From contig OY848927.1 of assembly GCA_963693285.1 (NCBI GenBank), positions 2,482,501-2,546,500 of the forward strand: a stretch of DNA of 64,000 nucleotides. The letters are read 5' to 3'. The first letter of the stretch is position 1. Each line of letters opens with the position of its first letter. The position numbers and the translations under genes were made by a program. The DNA comes from Xestospongia muta. Lineage: Eukaryota > Porifera > Demospongiae > Haplosclerida > Petrosiidae. Shown here one piece after another: positions 1 to 9,446 of the stretch. A model generated the notes under the pieces. The model saw nothing but the letters and a program-made list of their open reading frames with translations. It was not told where the DNA came from and ran no database searches.

Positions 1-333
1 TTCGTTGCTGCCACCACTTAACTGTAGCAAGGCAGATGCTGCTGCTTCAGCATTCAATCGTGCCAAACAAGTTTTTTTTCTTCTAATAAGTCTCCTTTTT
101 GTCTTCACTGGACTTGGCAAAAAATCTGGGAATAGAGGATCGTCACTCTTTCTCCCACTTACAAAGTGAGCTGAGCAGAGCCAGCTGTGCTGGATAGGTA
201 ACCATTTTTCTCTCTTTAAGGCAGCTACCCACTTCAATCTGGGGTCGGGATCAGCAGGAAAATGATAAAAATTGAGCATGTTCCTTTTCACAGAGCAATT
301 AGAACAGCCTACAGCAGCATAACTATTTACCAT
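1..333 (-). CDS. THAP zinc-finger protein, partial at the left edge
   Basis: An open frame of 111 codons begins at the ATG at 333-331 and is still open at base 1. Residues 1-75 read as a THAP domain: MVNSYAAVGCSN at the start gives the first Cys pair region, followed by a conserved Phe-Pro, a Trp in RLKWVAALKREKW, and Cys-x2-His-Phe in LCSAHFVSG, so the C2CH zinc ligands and the invariant Trp and Pro are present. A basic stretch (KTKRRLIRRKK) and an Ala-rich stretch follow. THAP domains bind DNA and occur both in host transcription factors and at the amino end of several DNA transposases. What follows the domain lies outside the window, so a transposase cannot be told from a host gene. Confidence 0.8.
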   Translation of the reverse strand, partial: MVNSYAAVGCSNCSVKRNMLNFYHFPADPDPRLKWVAALKREKWLPIQHSWLCSAHFVSGRKSDDPLFPDFLPSPVKTKRRLIRRKKTCLARLNAEAAASALLQLSGGSNE

Positions 334-724
334 CTTGCCACTCAATATGGCGGAGGGGCCTGGTTGCACTACGGATGATGTCAATCGAATAATGTCTATA
401 GACCCATTAATAGAATTGTTAAGTAAAAAAATATTTGGAGCCTAGATCAAGAGTAGATACTCTCTCTTATGATCCTACTATTGTTACTACTACCTCTTTT
501 GGAATAATAAATTAAATGATATAAAACAGTTTTTGTTAAGGTCCAAGTGGAAAGTCTATCAGCTAACAAGGACAGACTGAAGATTTATCATCAAGCTCGA
601 TGGAACATATGCCTTTATGCAAATCTCTTAATATGAAAGTACAGTATGGGGGCATGGGCCTTATTTAGAATAAAAATTGTGCTGACATCACTAACCATTT
701 CCTTCAATGGTACCAAAATATCTA
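334..724. other. Non-coding, nothing recognised
   Basis: AT-rich sequence between the THAP start and the SWIM fragment. I see no conserved frame, repeat or RNA gene here. The 5' flank of the THAP gene must lie in this stretch but no clear promoter motif stands out. Confidence 0.4.
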
Positions 725-1053
725 AGAGAGCTGATGGTTGATTAAGAGATAGTAAGTTACAATGTAGTTCCTTAATAACCTTATTACCAAGAGTTTGCGG
801 TATTCTGGAGGTCGAGGATCATAACTCCCATTCATGTTGCTTTTTTTATTCCTTCGAAGAATATCACTTTTTCTTGATGTCAATTCTGCAACTGGCATTA
901 TTTCCAATTTCTTAGGCCATGGTTTATTCCATTGTTCCAGTTTCTCCGTTGAAGTCAGAAGTCTGGTTTTTTCCAAAACGACTGAATTCCTCAAATGCAT
1001 AACACAAAGCAGCCATGTGTTTGCAGGTTGCATGTGGTCCCTTTCCTGCAGGG
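725..1053 (-). pseudogene. SWIM zinc-finger gene, 3' part
   Basis: On the minus strand the frame from 1053 reads PAGKGPHATCKHMAALCYAF, which is the second half of a SWIM finger (Cys-x-His after the Gly-rich turn) followed by the usual Ala-Leu-Cys-Tyr helix. A frame change near 970 then gives LEQWNKPWPKKLEIMPVAEL and YDPRPPEYRK, segments that I recognise from the region after the SWIM finger in metazoan SWIM/YqaJ-type proteins. The amino half of the same finger (ending ECGCPA) is found at 3255-3580, on the other side of a DIRS element. The frameshift and the split make this a pseudogene. The long frame at 722-1339 is a chimera of this fragment and the DIRS element, not a gene. Confidence 0.7.
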
Positions 1054-1054
1054 G

Positions 1055-1460
1055 CGATTGGCATATCCCTTCCCTAAAGACCAATCCTGTAGAAATGCAT
1101 CTGTTGCTGAGGTATAGGGATCTGGCCGCCAACTGAAATAGACTTGGAGCTGTGTAGTGAGTCTGGAGACAAAATGGTCCATGTCCGATGGACTGAAGAG
1201 TTGATTGATTCGTCTGAATATGACTGGATTCAATTGTCAGTCTGTCCGGTCTATCATTGTTCTCGATTCGGAGTCTGCAATTTGCTTTAGCACTTCTGGG
1301 AGGTGCTGGGCTATGATGTGTATGTTCCTTTCCAGACATCCACAGGTTCCTTGCTAGGGTAATGAGTTCTCTTGAAATAGTTCCCCCAAAGTTGTTGATG
1401 TAGGCAACTGCTGTTGCCTAGTCTATTCTGAGGAGAATTGATATGCCTGGTCTACTTTGA
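1055..1460 (-). pseudogene. DIRS RNase H and downstream block, remnant
   Basis: The minus-strand frames include the RNase H-adjacent block that reads NRLGNSSCLHQQLW in this copy, where copy 2 reads RIDNTTAVSYINN. Then MNPVIFRRINQLFSPSDMDH and SWRPDPYTSATDAFLQDW follow, the block after RNase H in DIRS polymerases (SRLT, SWRPDP, TDAF-QDW). The reading frame changes within the segment and runs straight into the SWIM gene at about 1053. It is a remnant of the same element as 1552-3047. Confidence 0.65.
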
Positions 1461-1551
1461 CCATCCAATCATTCCGTCTCACAATTTCTTTTAAAGTGTG
1501 GATCCCTTCCATCTTGAAATGTTGTGTCCGAACAAACTGGCTTAAGGCCTT

Positions 1552-1902
1552 TTAATTGATGATTGGCCTCTGTCCTCCATTCTTTTTTGGGACAAGAAAT
1601 AGGTTGGAGTAAAATCCCATCTGTGCAGTTGTTACCACAGACACTGCCCCTTTTCCCAGGAGTTCTCTGACTTCCTTGAGGATTAGCTGGTCCTGTTCTG
1701 GACTATAATGTGGTGTATGTGGCATGCAGTGTTGGTATGGTTCTTCTAGGAAGTCTATGTTATACCCCAGTAACATGTTGAGGATCCAGCAATCCTTTGT
1801 GATGACTTTCCAATTTTCTAGGAAATGCTGTAGCTGCTCAGCCAGTTTGTGATTCATAACTATTGAGGCCACACCCATGCATACTAATTGATTTACTAAC
1901 AT
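1552..1902 (-). pseudogene. DIRS reverse transcriptase, amino part
   Basis: The frame reads AEQLQHFLENWKVITKDCWI, then SPEQDQLILKEVRELLGKGA, then [20 protein letters not shown]. These are the first conserved blocks of the DIRS reverse transcriptase (the palm entry ending in the PKKNGGQRP box). The frame stops right after PIIN, where copy 2 and the family continue into a leucine-lysine block. Downstream blocks KALSQFVRTQHFKMEGIHTL and a lone VKVD are still readable to about 1455, after which the catalytic core is deleted. No polymerase function is possible. Confidence 0.75.
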
Positions 1903-2207
1903 ACTTTTTGAATTTCTTCCAAATTGTAAAAAAGGTTAACTGTACATGATATGTTAGTTTTGTTTTGGAATATTTTGGCATTGAATTGTTGAGGGTCTCT
2001 GCCGCTCCTTTGGAAATAATTTGAGGCTCCACCTCATCCCGGTTTCGGATAATAATCCCCCCGACTGCTGGGGGGGCAGATCGAAAAAACTGTTTTAAGG
2101 GTCCAGATGGTACAGCAGACCACATGGCCCTGACCTGATCAGTGTGCTCCTTGGACCTCTTCGCAGACTATGGGCCAAATAGTGATGGAGCTGCTGATTT
2201 GAAATTT

Positions 2208-3047
2208 TCATCGTCCTGACAGAGGAAGGAGAGTCTTATTCAGGCCTAAGGTGACCTTTTCTTGCCTCAGGCGAGAAATTCTAGTACTAGCATTGCCAAT
2301 TAACTCCACAGCCGTGCTAATTGCGTCAATTGTGTCCTGGTATGCCGGGCAATGGTCCCCACTGTTAAGGTCCAAGATGGACACTAAAAGTGCTAAAGCA
2401 TCCAGGACAAATGTCTGGATCTTTGCAAGGTCTTTATCTGTAGACTTGACCTCAGACCTTATGTACACATCCAGTTGAGGTGTCCTGGTACCTGCCACCT
2501 TAGGTAGAGGGCAGCAACCCTGCGCTTTCCTCAGTACACTGTTGGGCACACTCTGTGGGCATTTTTCCTCCAAAAAAAACTTAGTTTTCTCCGATACTTC
2601 CAATTGTTCCGCATCTTGCATCTCCTCCTCATCTGAGTTAGCAAAATGCGGGTCTTTGACTATAGTCAGGGGTCTCGTTGGGATCTTCGTCCATCCTGTC
2701 TGCCCATGACCGAACACATGCAGTGTCCCTACCATGAGGGCTTCTGCTCCTTTAGTCATAGAGAGCTCTGCTCTGAGACCGTCTATCCCTCTTTTGCTTT
2801 TGCCTGTCTCTTCTAGTCTGCCTTCTCCGAGGCCTAGGAGGGTTTGGAGGTGAATCACTACTCGATTCATTACTTGTGGTATCCACGTCGCTGTGAGGTG
2901 TAGTTTCCTTGCCAGGGTTAGGTTTCCTACCTCTTCTTTTAGAACATCAAACTTCTCAGACAGTGACTTCATAAATGAAAGAATGTCTGAACTACATTTA
3001 TCCTGAGTAGCTATAGTAAACCGTTTGAGAAAGATCTTCTTGAACAC
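2208..3047 (-). CDS. DIRS ORF1, gag-like protein
   Basis: A 279-codon open frame starting at 3047. The carboxyl third matches the form of DIRS ORF1 proteins as I know them: DKDLAKIQTFVLDALALL, a spacer, then ELIGNASTRISRLRQEKV. The middle is Lys/Glu rich. This class of protein is thought to be the structural (gag-like) component of DIRS particles; no zinc knuckle is seen. It lies upstream of the RT fragments on the same strand, as expected. A second frame at 2125-1838 (PAVGGIIIRNRDEVEP) probably continues the end of ORF1 after a frame change. It is the only long intact frame in copy 1. Confidence 0.65.
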   Translation of the reverse strand: MFKKIFLKRFTIATQDKCSSDILSFMKSLSEKFDVLKEEVGNLTLARKLHLTATWIPQVMNRVVIHLQTLLGLGEGRLEETGKSKRGIDGLRAELSMTKGAEALMVGTLHVFGHGQTGWTKIPTRPLTIVKDPHFANSDEEEMQDAEQLEVSEKTKFFLEEKCPQSVPNSVLRKAQGCCPLPKVAGTRTPQLDVYIRSEVKSTDKDLAKIQTFVLDALALLVSILDLNSGDHCPAYQDTIDAISTAVELIGNASTRISRLRQEKVTLGLNKTLLPLSGR

Positions 3048-3254
3048 CTAGTAATCACACTGTCAGCTAAAAAAAGGCTGAAGTGTGAAGAGCGTGTCAT
3101 GCTTTAATACAGAAACAAAAACACACCCATGGGCGTGTCATATGAATATTGTTAAGCTGTAAATTAAGCTGTGTTGACTAAGGAAACTGGCCAAACACTG
3201 TTGATCTGTGAGACTGAGCCTTCTGAAATATAAACATTAAATCACCAACAGGTT

Positions 3255-3580
3255 TCCTTCGTGCAGGGCAGCCACACTCTGTTTGTGCTATGTCAAGGGT
3301 TTCCTTGTCCAGTAGTTGATTGATTTTATAAATGCGATTCTTTTTCATTTCAGCACGCACTTGGCTTGAATGTACAAATGCTTATCATTTGCTACTTTGA
3401 TATCTTGAACATGACCACACTTGAATAGATTCTAAGCAGACTTGTTGATAGCTTTCAAATCATTAGCAGGTAAACTGTCTGTGGAGGTCCTTGTAACAAA
3501 GTAAGTAATAATTTGTGAATTTGAGAACATAAGTAAGGAATGCGGAGAATCAACAATTTCTTTAAGTGGCTGCCAATCAT
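3255..3580 (-). pseudogene. SWIM zinc-finger gene, 5' part
   Basis: The minus strand reads VDSPHSLLMFSNSQIITYFV, then SAYNLFKCGHVQDIKVA-like sequence (one in-frame stop before NLFKCGH), then HLYIQAK, MKKNRIYKINQLLDKETLD and IAQTECGCPARRKPVG. This is the typical lead-in to a SWIM finger: a Gly-His-Val-aromatic block, an RxEMKK strand and the Cys-x-Cys of the finger. The finger is then lost and the frame ends at 3178. The other half of the finger is at 725-1053 beyond the DIRS insertion. The gene family is often found next to YqaJ nucleases in transposons. Broken by at least one stop and the insertion. Confidence 0.65.
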
Positions 3581-3589
3581 GAACACTAG

Positions 3590-4265
3590 TACTGTGCCCC
3601 CAGACCAAAAACTCTAATTATGCGAATCTCATAAATGCATACGTGCCATTGAATGATGAATAATCCTCTCTGCTCACAATGTTTCAAGTATTGTCAATCC
3701 ACTTGGCCAGAAAAACATATGATCCATTCATCTGTAAAAGCACAGTCTGCTCAGCCAACACTTCCAGGTACTTTGATAGCAAAATATGACATGTTAAAGC
3801 AGTACATTCTGTCTACTTTAGGTGAGTATTCCCACCACTCATGCATACTTCAAGGACAACATCAACCTCAATTTTTAAAATTTAACGTTAAATACAAAAT
3901 GGAAAAGCTTCAAGTTTTTGTTCAAAGTGGTACGATATGCAAACCTCGCTTGTATGAGAATCAACTGGCAGGGCTACAGAAGGATTACACTCCGAGTCAT
4001 AGTCAGCTAATTCAGCTACTTGTAGTGTTGATGAATGATGAGTAACAAACAAGACAAAATGATGTTTCTGTCGATTCTGTGAGTGAATAAGAGTCTGATG
4101 AAGTTTGTGATTGTTCCTTAGAGTCTGTGTCTTTGCCACTAGACCTTGAAGGAAGTACTTCAGAATACCACTCATTTCTACTCAAGGCTTGAGAGCATTA
4201 ATTAGACTAGTACTAAAAATTTTTGGGAACAGGTAGACCTGTGCCCCTCAAGGCCCACCTCAAAT
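3590..4265. other. Unassigned, partly coding-like
   Basis: A plus-strand frame at 3653-4045 (130 codons) and a following frame near 4050-4185, which reads VCDCSLESVSLPLDLEGSTS after one stop, have the look of decayed coding sequence, but I do not recognise a family. The minus frame over the same bases (3888-4175) is not supported by anything. It could be the tail of an element whose other end is repeat A just downstream. Confidence 0.25.
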
Positions 4266-4270
4266 CCACC

Positions 4271-4500
4271 ATTGGTGCTGCTGATTTTAGTCGTGAAACC
4301 AGATATACCTTTTTGTATGGTCAGATGCAGGAAGGCTTGGGTTAACAATGACTTTGATAAGAAGTAATGTGTCTGATGCACTAACATATAACAAGCTTAG
4401 TATGGTTGCTAAGAATGAAGAAAGATGGCTTATAAATTTGTAGAATGTCACTCCAAAGGGGCGTGGTCAGTCTATTGTTAATCCAAATGAACATGGGTTT
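4271..4500 (+). repeat. Dispersed repeat A, copy 1
   Basis: This stretch aligns by eye over about 230 bases with 59263-59473 on the same strand. Shared pieces include gtgaaaccagatat, cctttttgtat and ccaaaggggtgtggt-like runs. Both translate to the remnant ETRYTFLYGQ / ETRYAFLYRQ followed by a Leu-Gly-Leu block, so the repeat is derived from coding sequence. In copy 2 the repeat follows a PHD finger and a Ser/Pro-rich tract, so the source is probably a mobile element gene with that architecture. Copy 1 has lost that context and is more degraded. Confidence 0.55.
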
Positions 4501-4519
4501 GTCTACTCCAGGTTGGCCT

Positions 4520-5570
4520 ACTATGATTTTAACAGTGGTTTACTATATTCACAACATCTGAGGTGCACTCATGTGATCACAGCAGTTATTAGCATTTAAA
4601 ATTAATTAATAACAACATACAGCTTTAAGAACGTTCTTCAGTAGAATACACACCTTCCTATAAAGTCATGCCAGTTTGGTGTTATTGCTTTGAGTTACTG
4701 ATTGTGATGGTCTGAGGAAAGTCAGCGTTATTGTTAATCAAGGTGAGATTTTGACTATGTATGATATAGATATATAAACAAGCAGTGTCAATTTGAAAAC
4801 ATTACAGTACAAATGCATTCAGGAACATTATTTACTGATGAAACCAAAAAAATTAGGATACTGACATATTAGGACATTTTCCATACGCGGGTATTCCAGC
4901 TCTCATCAGTGTTGAAGGTTATCTGTGAAATTGACCACATAGGAAGTGTATAACATAAGAGTATTTACATTGTGTACTTATTACTGGGCTATGTACCTAA
5001 TGCTGTCAACTTTGTACAATTCTCTTTTCTTCTTCCATCCAGGACCACCAAACTTGGGCTTTACATTACAGAAAGGGAACTCTTCACAATCATCCTTGAG
5101 ACAGCCATTCCACCGACCATATGCTCTTTTCTTCTTAACTCCTTATAATGTATTACAAGTTTAAGCAACCCATCTACATGTACATATGTGTACACATGTA
5201 TGTACCACAATTGTTGATGTACATTTACATGTAGTTTCTATAACTTTTAAAAACAAAGAGTATATGCTTGTTTTACAGTGTGTATGTACGTTTGTCTATA
5301 TTACAATACCTTACCTTTTTTGAATCCCTTTCTTGTCTAATTCAACAAAATTGACACACCTTCAAAAAATAAAATCAGTGAATGACTAACAGATGACTAT
5401 GTAAATTGTTAATTTACACACTGTCACTGTGAGTATAGTTGGAACATACTGGCTGAGCGTCTCCTTGTTTATGTGCTTTCTATAAAGAACAATAATAAAA
5501 TATTATCAATATTTGCACATGGTATTATTTTGTCTAAGTTACTGTGTAACACTATATACATGTACCTTCC
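4520..5570. other. Mostly non-coding, one weak coding-like patch
   Basis: No gene can be supported. A minus-strand patch at about 5035-5165 reads GRWNGCLKDDCEEFPFCNVK and KPKFGGPGWKKK, with four cysteines, and may be a scrap of a zinc-binding protein. The plus-strand frame at 4946-5164 over it looks like its shadow. The rest is AT-rich without clear repeats. Confidence 0.25.
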
Positions 5571-5579
5571 TAAGATTGG

Positions 5580-6240
5580 TACTCTTTGTTCCAACACGAC
5601 ATTTGTAATGCCATTCATTCTTAGCATGACCTCTCTCTACTGAATATGGCAGGGGTCTGTACTTCATACATATTTTTTGTGCTGTTTTTCTCATAGCTTT
5701 TCTTGTTTCAGGTTGCAATATTAGGCCTTCATGTCTTGTGATGTTTTTCCTGATTGAATTTATCAGCTCTTTTACTTTCTCTTGAACATCTGTTACCCCT
5801 TCAGTAACTAGTTCATAGATTTTCTCTATTAATTTGGGATATATTCGTTGAGCATAAGATGGAGGTCCATGAGTTGGGTGAAAGTTGTGATGGGCTTTTT
5901 CAGTAGGTAACTAGTAACTCACCTTTTGTAAGAGCTTCATGAAGATCTTGTATTTTTGTCACAGTTCTTTCAGGGCTCTTGCTGACAGTCTCTTCTTCTT
6001 TTCATCTATAATCCAATAATCAGTGAACAGGACCACAGAGTGAACAACAATGTGAGCTTTGCAATCTGTTTTACATGTACACTGTAAGCACACTCTGCTT
6101 CTCCTTGTAGTAGTTGGTTCCAAACTCACAGTCTAACCGTCAGTTATCTTGTAGAGTAAAGGGAGTGTTATTGAACTCCACTGTTTGTCCTTCAAATCTG
6201 AGTTGCATGCCACAAGATTTTGCTTTCCTATGAGAGTATT
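5580..6240 (-). pseudogene. Decayed protein, possibly the DNA-binding amino region of a MULE/CaRF-like protein
   Basis: Reading minus-strand frames from about 6125 gives CLQCTCKTDCKAHIVVHSVV, then DEKKKRLSARALKEL, then after frame changes THGPPSYAQRIYPKLIEKIY, ELVTEGVTDVQEKVKELINS, and NEWHYKCRVGTKSTNLRKVH. The order (Cys-rich start, His-Gly-Pro-Pro linker, regularly spaced amphipathic helices, then a Trp-containing block) resembles the amino region shared by calcium-response-factor-like proteins and some animal MULE transposases, but that match is from memory and weak. Several stops and frame changes mark it as dead. A MULE carboxyl end lies 1 kb away on the opposite strand, so they are not one gene. 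Confidence 0.35.
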
Positions 6241-6271
6241 AATTAGCATTTTTGTAATCAGTTTTAATCAT

Positions 6272-6299
6272 TTATGTATATATATATATATATATATAT
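6272..6299. repeat. (TA)n microsatellite
   Basis: About thirteen TA dinucleotides in a row inside AT-rich sequence. No flanking repeat unit was noted. Confidence 0.9.
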
Positions 6300-6555
6300 G
6301 TTTTGTATACCTTATGCTTCAGGTAGCATTTTTTCTTGATTTTCCTTATTTTCCTACGAAATAAAAATACTAATTAATGATATAACAAAGTATTTCTTGC
6401 GATTTGTTTATGGATTAATTTATCATTTTGTTTGGTACATAATTATTATGCATATTCAAATACCCAATAAAAATAATCAGTAGGATTAATCCATTTCATT
6501 TGTCAATGACACTGCTATAGTTATTGCTTTCTACTTAATTGTACCACTTAAAATC

Positions 6556-7035
6556 TCAAACTGAGGCTTTTCTGTGACATTCTAGTGCCAAAGATTGCGT
6601 TTCTATTTTGTGCTTCTCCAATAAACTTTCTGCATCATCTACAACCCCACAAAAATAGTGTGGGCTTATTGAATGAAGACCTACAGTCCAGTTAGGTATA
6701 GAACTCATCACAAAGGTAAGAGAGCACACCAACAATCTTGAATATTCCTGCTCTAAGTCTGAAATTTTAACCCATGTGAATGACATTCTGATTATCTGCA
6801 TTAAATGTATGAGGGTGTGTAATCCATGTGACTTCCGCACTTCAGATGTTGTGAAAGTAGTGAACCGTGATTTTAACACAATAGTACGGTTTCGCCTATG
6901 GATACCATAATTCCAATTAATAGAAAGTTTTGAACTTTTTATTATAATTAACATTTTAAAAATCTGATTAAATCTCATTGTAAAATACATAAGAGAATTC
7001 CAAAACTTACCTAAATTTGTATCAATATGCACCAA
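6556..7035 (-). CDS. Unrecognised open frame, doubtful
   Basis: A 159-codon frame. The half nearest its carboxyl end (about 6556-6860) has balanced composition, including SEVRKSHGLHTLIHLMQI and SFTWVKISDLEQEYSRL, and may be real coding remnant. The amino half is Ile/Lys/Asn rich and crosses one of the candidate inverted repeats at 6870-6905, so it is probably an accidental extension. I recognise no domain. Confidence 0.25.
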   Translation of the reverse strand: MVHIDTNLGKFWNSLMYFTMRFNQIFKMLIIIKSSKLSINWNYGIHRRNRTIVLKSRFTTFTTSEVRKSHGLHTLIHLMQIIRMSFTWVKISDLEQEYSRLLVCSLTFVMSSIPNWTVGLHSISPHYFCGVVDDAESLLEKHKIETQSLALECHRKASV

Positions 7036-7885
7036 CTAAAGCATAATCAAATTTTGATGACTTTATCACATAAGACTTAACTAAATTTCTTAAGATCTAT
7101 GGACTTCTTGGATTAATTATGAAACAATCAAATCTATAATCATTTCTACCAGGCGATTATGAGAAAAATTCAAGAGATTGGTCTGCAAATCCAGTAGAAA
7201 CAAATACGGATCAACTGAAGTTATTTATACGTAGAACAATAGCTCTTGCCTTTGTTCCTATTTGTTTTGTTCATCTTGCATGGCAAGGAATAAAAGCATA
7301 TACTCCAGAGTTACCAAGAATTGATGAATTCATTACATATTTTGAAACAATATGGATAGCTAGAACATTCCATACACCAGAGTAGAACTTATATGATACT
7401 GAAGGAATACTGAAGGACCACAGACAAATAATCAGTTGGAGTGTTGGGAGAATTGTCTACAGCAAGTAGTTGACAAATCCCATCTGAACATCCTTGAATG
7501 TGTTGAGGTATTTCAGAGAGAATAAGCACAGAGATTTCAATACAGCAGCTTGCAGCAGGTGCACATCCACCTCATTGGAAAAAGAAAGTTATTGAGAAAG
7601 ATAACATATTAAGGAACTCAAAGAAAGATTTAGCAATAATATAATGTCTTTATCAGACTATGTAGCAGGCATGTCTCAACACATTAACTTGTAATTGTTT
7701 AATCTTTACTTTCCTTAACATTAAATTGTACACTATTTTAGTCATTTACCTCAAACTCCTTTGTCATTACTTAAGACTGTTTCAGTCCCTTTTGGTCCAG
7801 AGGCTCTTGTAATTTGTAAACTCACAATGTTTCCTCAATTTGAATAACAGTATTGGTAGGTGAAACCATACTATTGTGTTAAAAT
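6870..7885. mobile_element. Candidate inverted-repeat element around a MULE carboxyl fragment
   Basis: Bases 6870-6893 are repeated in inverted orientation at 7862-7885 with one mismatch in 24 (core ttttaacacaatagta), and a weaker match extends inward to roughly 36 bp per arm. The 1-kb interior holds the MULE transposase carboxyl remnant at 7156-7690. I could not find a target-site duplication outside the arms, so the boundaries and the classification as a Mutator-like non-autonomous element remain inferred. Confidence 0.45.
7156..7690 (+). pseudogene. MULE-type transposase, carboxyl-terminal remnant
   Basis: Plus-strand frames read TDQLKLFIRRTIALAFVPIC, then IDEFITYFETIWIARTF, then after frame changes NLYD, SVGRIVYSK, HLNILECVEVFQRE, STEISIQQLAAGAHPPHWKK and SLSDYVAGMSQH. 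This order (a helix ending in FITYFE-x-W, an Asn-Asn-x-x-Glu-x-W-like block, HPNI-like helix, TE-x-x-x-QL-x-x-G, then a short helix with DYV) matches the carboxyl part of FLYWCH/MULE transposases of animals. The catalytic core is absent and frames shift at least three times. Confidence 0.55.
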
Positions 7886-7889
7886 TTGA

Positions 7890-8260
7890 GTAGGCAAACT
7901 TGGTGTCAGAGGAAGTTTGGGAACCCAGGAAATTAGGTATACCCATTCCAAATATCTTGTCCTGAACATTTCCTCCAACTATCCCGTATAAGAAAATGTG
8001 TTATGTTGGTTAGTAACTAATAGTTCAACAATTTGTCATCTGTAATGTGCCAAAAGTACCACCAATGAGGAGCTAGATATATGTTTGAGGATACCTGACA
8101 TTTAGGTTGGAAGGATATGTGAAAAATAATTAGTAAATGTTTGTTGAGCAAATTAACATTTCAAAATTATGTGAATAACATAAGGAATCACATAATCACA
8201 TATATAGCAAATATACTATTCAATAAGTGGTATGACATGAACAAAACATTCGCCATCAGT
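7890..8260. other. Non-coding, nothing recognised
   Basis: AT-rich sequence with no supported frame or repeat. Confidence 0.35.
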
Positions 8261-8264
8261 AAAT

Positions 8265-9065
8265 ATTTTAGAATAAGCACAGCGCTGCTTTATAAAGTTA
8301 ATAGGCAATAGTAATCAGGATGCTCAAACTTCTAGTGCACCACAGCTATATTGGTTTACCACATTTTGCCACTTCTGAATGGGGAAGATACTATGAGCAA
8401 ACTGCTATCAACATGTGTGACACAATGTCATCTTCAAAGCTGAAACTAATCAAAGCAAAATGATGAATTTTAACAGGACAAAATTATTACATTCCCATTT
8501 TTTATACAAAGGAGTGGGAAAGGGTCCAAAAACTGGTATATCCCAATGAGCTAAAGCAACACAAGGGATGGAGCCCTTTCCAGTAGCAAGAAAGTACTTT
8601 CCATTAAGAGTACAGATAAGTATTTTTTACATAAATAGTTTGAAGGTAAAGTGAATGCCTCTCGTCTAAGACTTCAAGCGTCTAAGCTTTCGGAAGTGAG
8701 TACTTACCTGCACTATCACCATCTGACTGAAATGATAGATGAGCCAACTCTCTGGGATTGAGCTTACTGAGTAGTGACATTAATTCCAAATTGAACGATT
8801 CAGGTGGATTCAATGAGATTACAAAGTTATGACAGAGAAAATGCTTCAATAATTGAGATTTAACAGTTTTGTTGTTGTTTGGCTGATATCCAAGCATATC
8901 ATTGTATTGTTCATACAACAATAACCAAAATCCATGTACTGGACCATAGTTCTTTAGTACATCAATGAGATGGCAATGCATATGCATATTTGGAGTGATA
9001 GTACGTGATCCATACAATGTTTCTACTTCTGATAAAACCTCAACAAAAGTGTATCAGACAGTACA
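8265..9065 (-). pseudogene. Tnp2/CACTA-like transposase, DUF4218-type carboxyl region
   Basis: Exon 1 on the minus strand runs from about 9065 to 8708 and reads EVETLYGSRTITPNMHMHCH, then YGPVHGFWLLLYEQYNDMLG and YQPNNNKTVKSQLLKHF. This is the TPNMH-x-H / YGP-x-x-x-FW / NN-x-x-x-E-like signature of DUF4218, found downstream of Tnp2-type transposase domains. It ends in a good donor (CAG then gtaagt at 8707). A second coding stretch around 8610-8265 reads GKGSIPCVALAHWDIPVFG and HHFALISFSFEDDIVSHMLI with stops in between. The Tnp2 core is not next to it here, but related cores are at 18963 and 32660. Considered a broken EnSpm-type fragment. Confidence 0.6.
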
Positions 9066-9446
9066 AAGTCCAGTAGTGTATCCAGGGAGGGGCTCAGGGT
9101 GCTCAAGCACCCCCCCCCTAGCCAAATTACTACTTTGCCACAAAAGCTATCATGGAAAGAAAACAAATAGCTACATGTATATAATGTTATAAACGGCTTA
9201 CTAGTTTTGTTTGAACTGCTGTATAGACCTATCAAGTTACACAAAGCGATGAATGGCTAAAGACAGGAATGTTTCTATCAAAAATTCATGAAGATAGGCG
9301 GAAGATAGGCGTGGTGACTTCTTATGCTATGAATAATATATATTACGAGATTGTAGTAATAAAACTTTAAGACGTGAGTGCAAGATTAAAAGAATGGATT
9401 ACGATGACGATTTTTCAGAAGTTACTGCTGCTTGCCAAAATAGCAA

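Larger units (their letters stand above)
1054..3250 (-). mobile_element. DIRS-type retrotransposon, copy 1, internally deleted
   Basis: In minus-strand order it carries a gag-like ORF (3047-2208), the amino part of reverse transcriptase (1902-1552), and a ribonuclease H/late polymerase segment (about 1455-1055). Compared with copy 2 at 25046-27356, about 0.8 kb holding the RT catalytic core is missing: the motif WMVKVD near 1455 jumps directly into the RNase H region. Sequence identity with copy 2 is high over the shared parts. DIRS elements use a tyrosine recombinase rather than a DDE integrase; no recombinase frame is visible in this copy. Both flanks are halves of one SWIM gene, so this is an insertion into that gene. 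Exact ends were not determined. Confidence 0.75.

Noticed and set aside
722..1339. 205-codon minus-strand open frame
   Set aside because: It runs across the junction of a DIRS remnant and a SWIM gene in frames that match neither throughout; a chimera by chance.
4946..5164. 72-codon plus-strand frame
   Set aside because: No recognisable content; the opposite strand has more coding character.
9068..9120. Possible hAT MITE start (cagtagtgtatccagg followed by a C-run)
   Set aside because: It resembles a known type of hAT end, but no matching inverted end or 8-bp duplication was found nearby.
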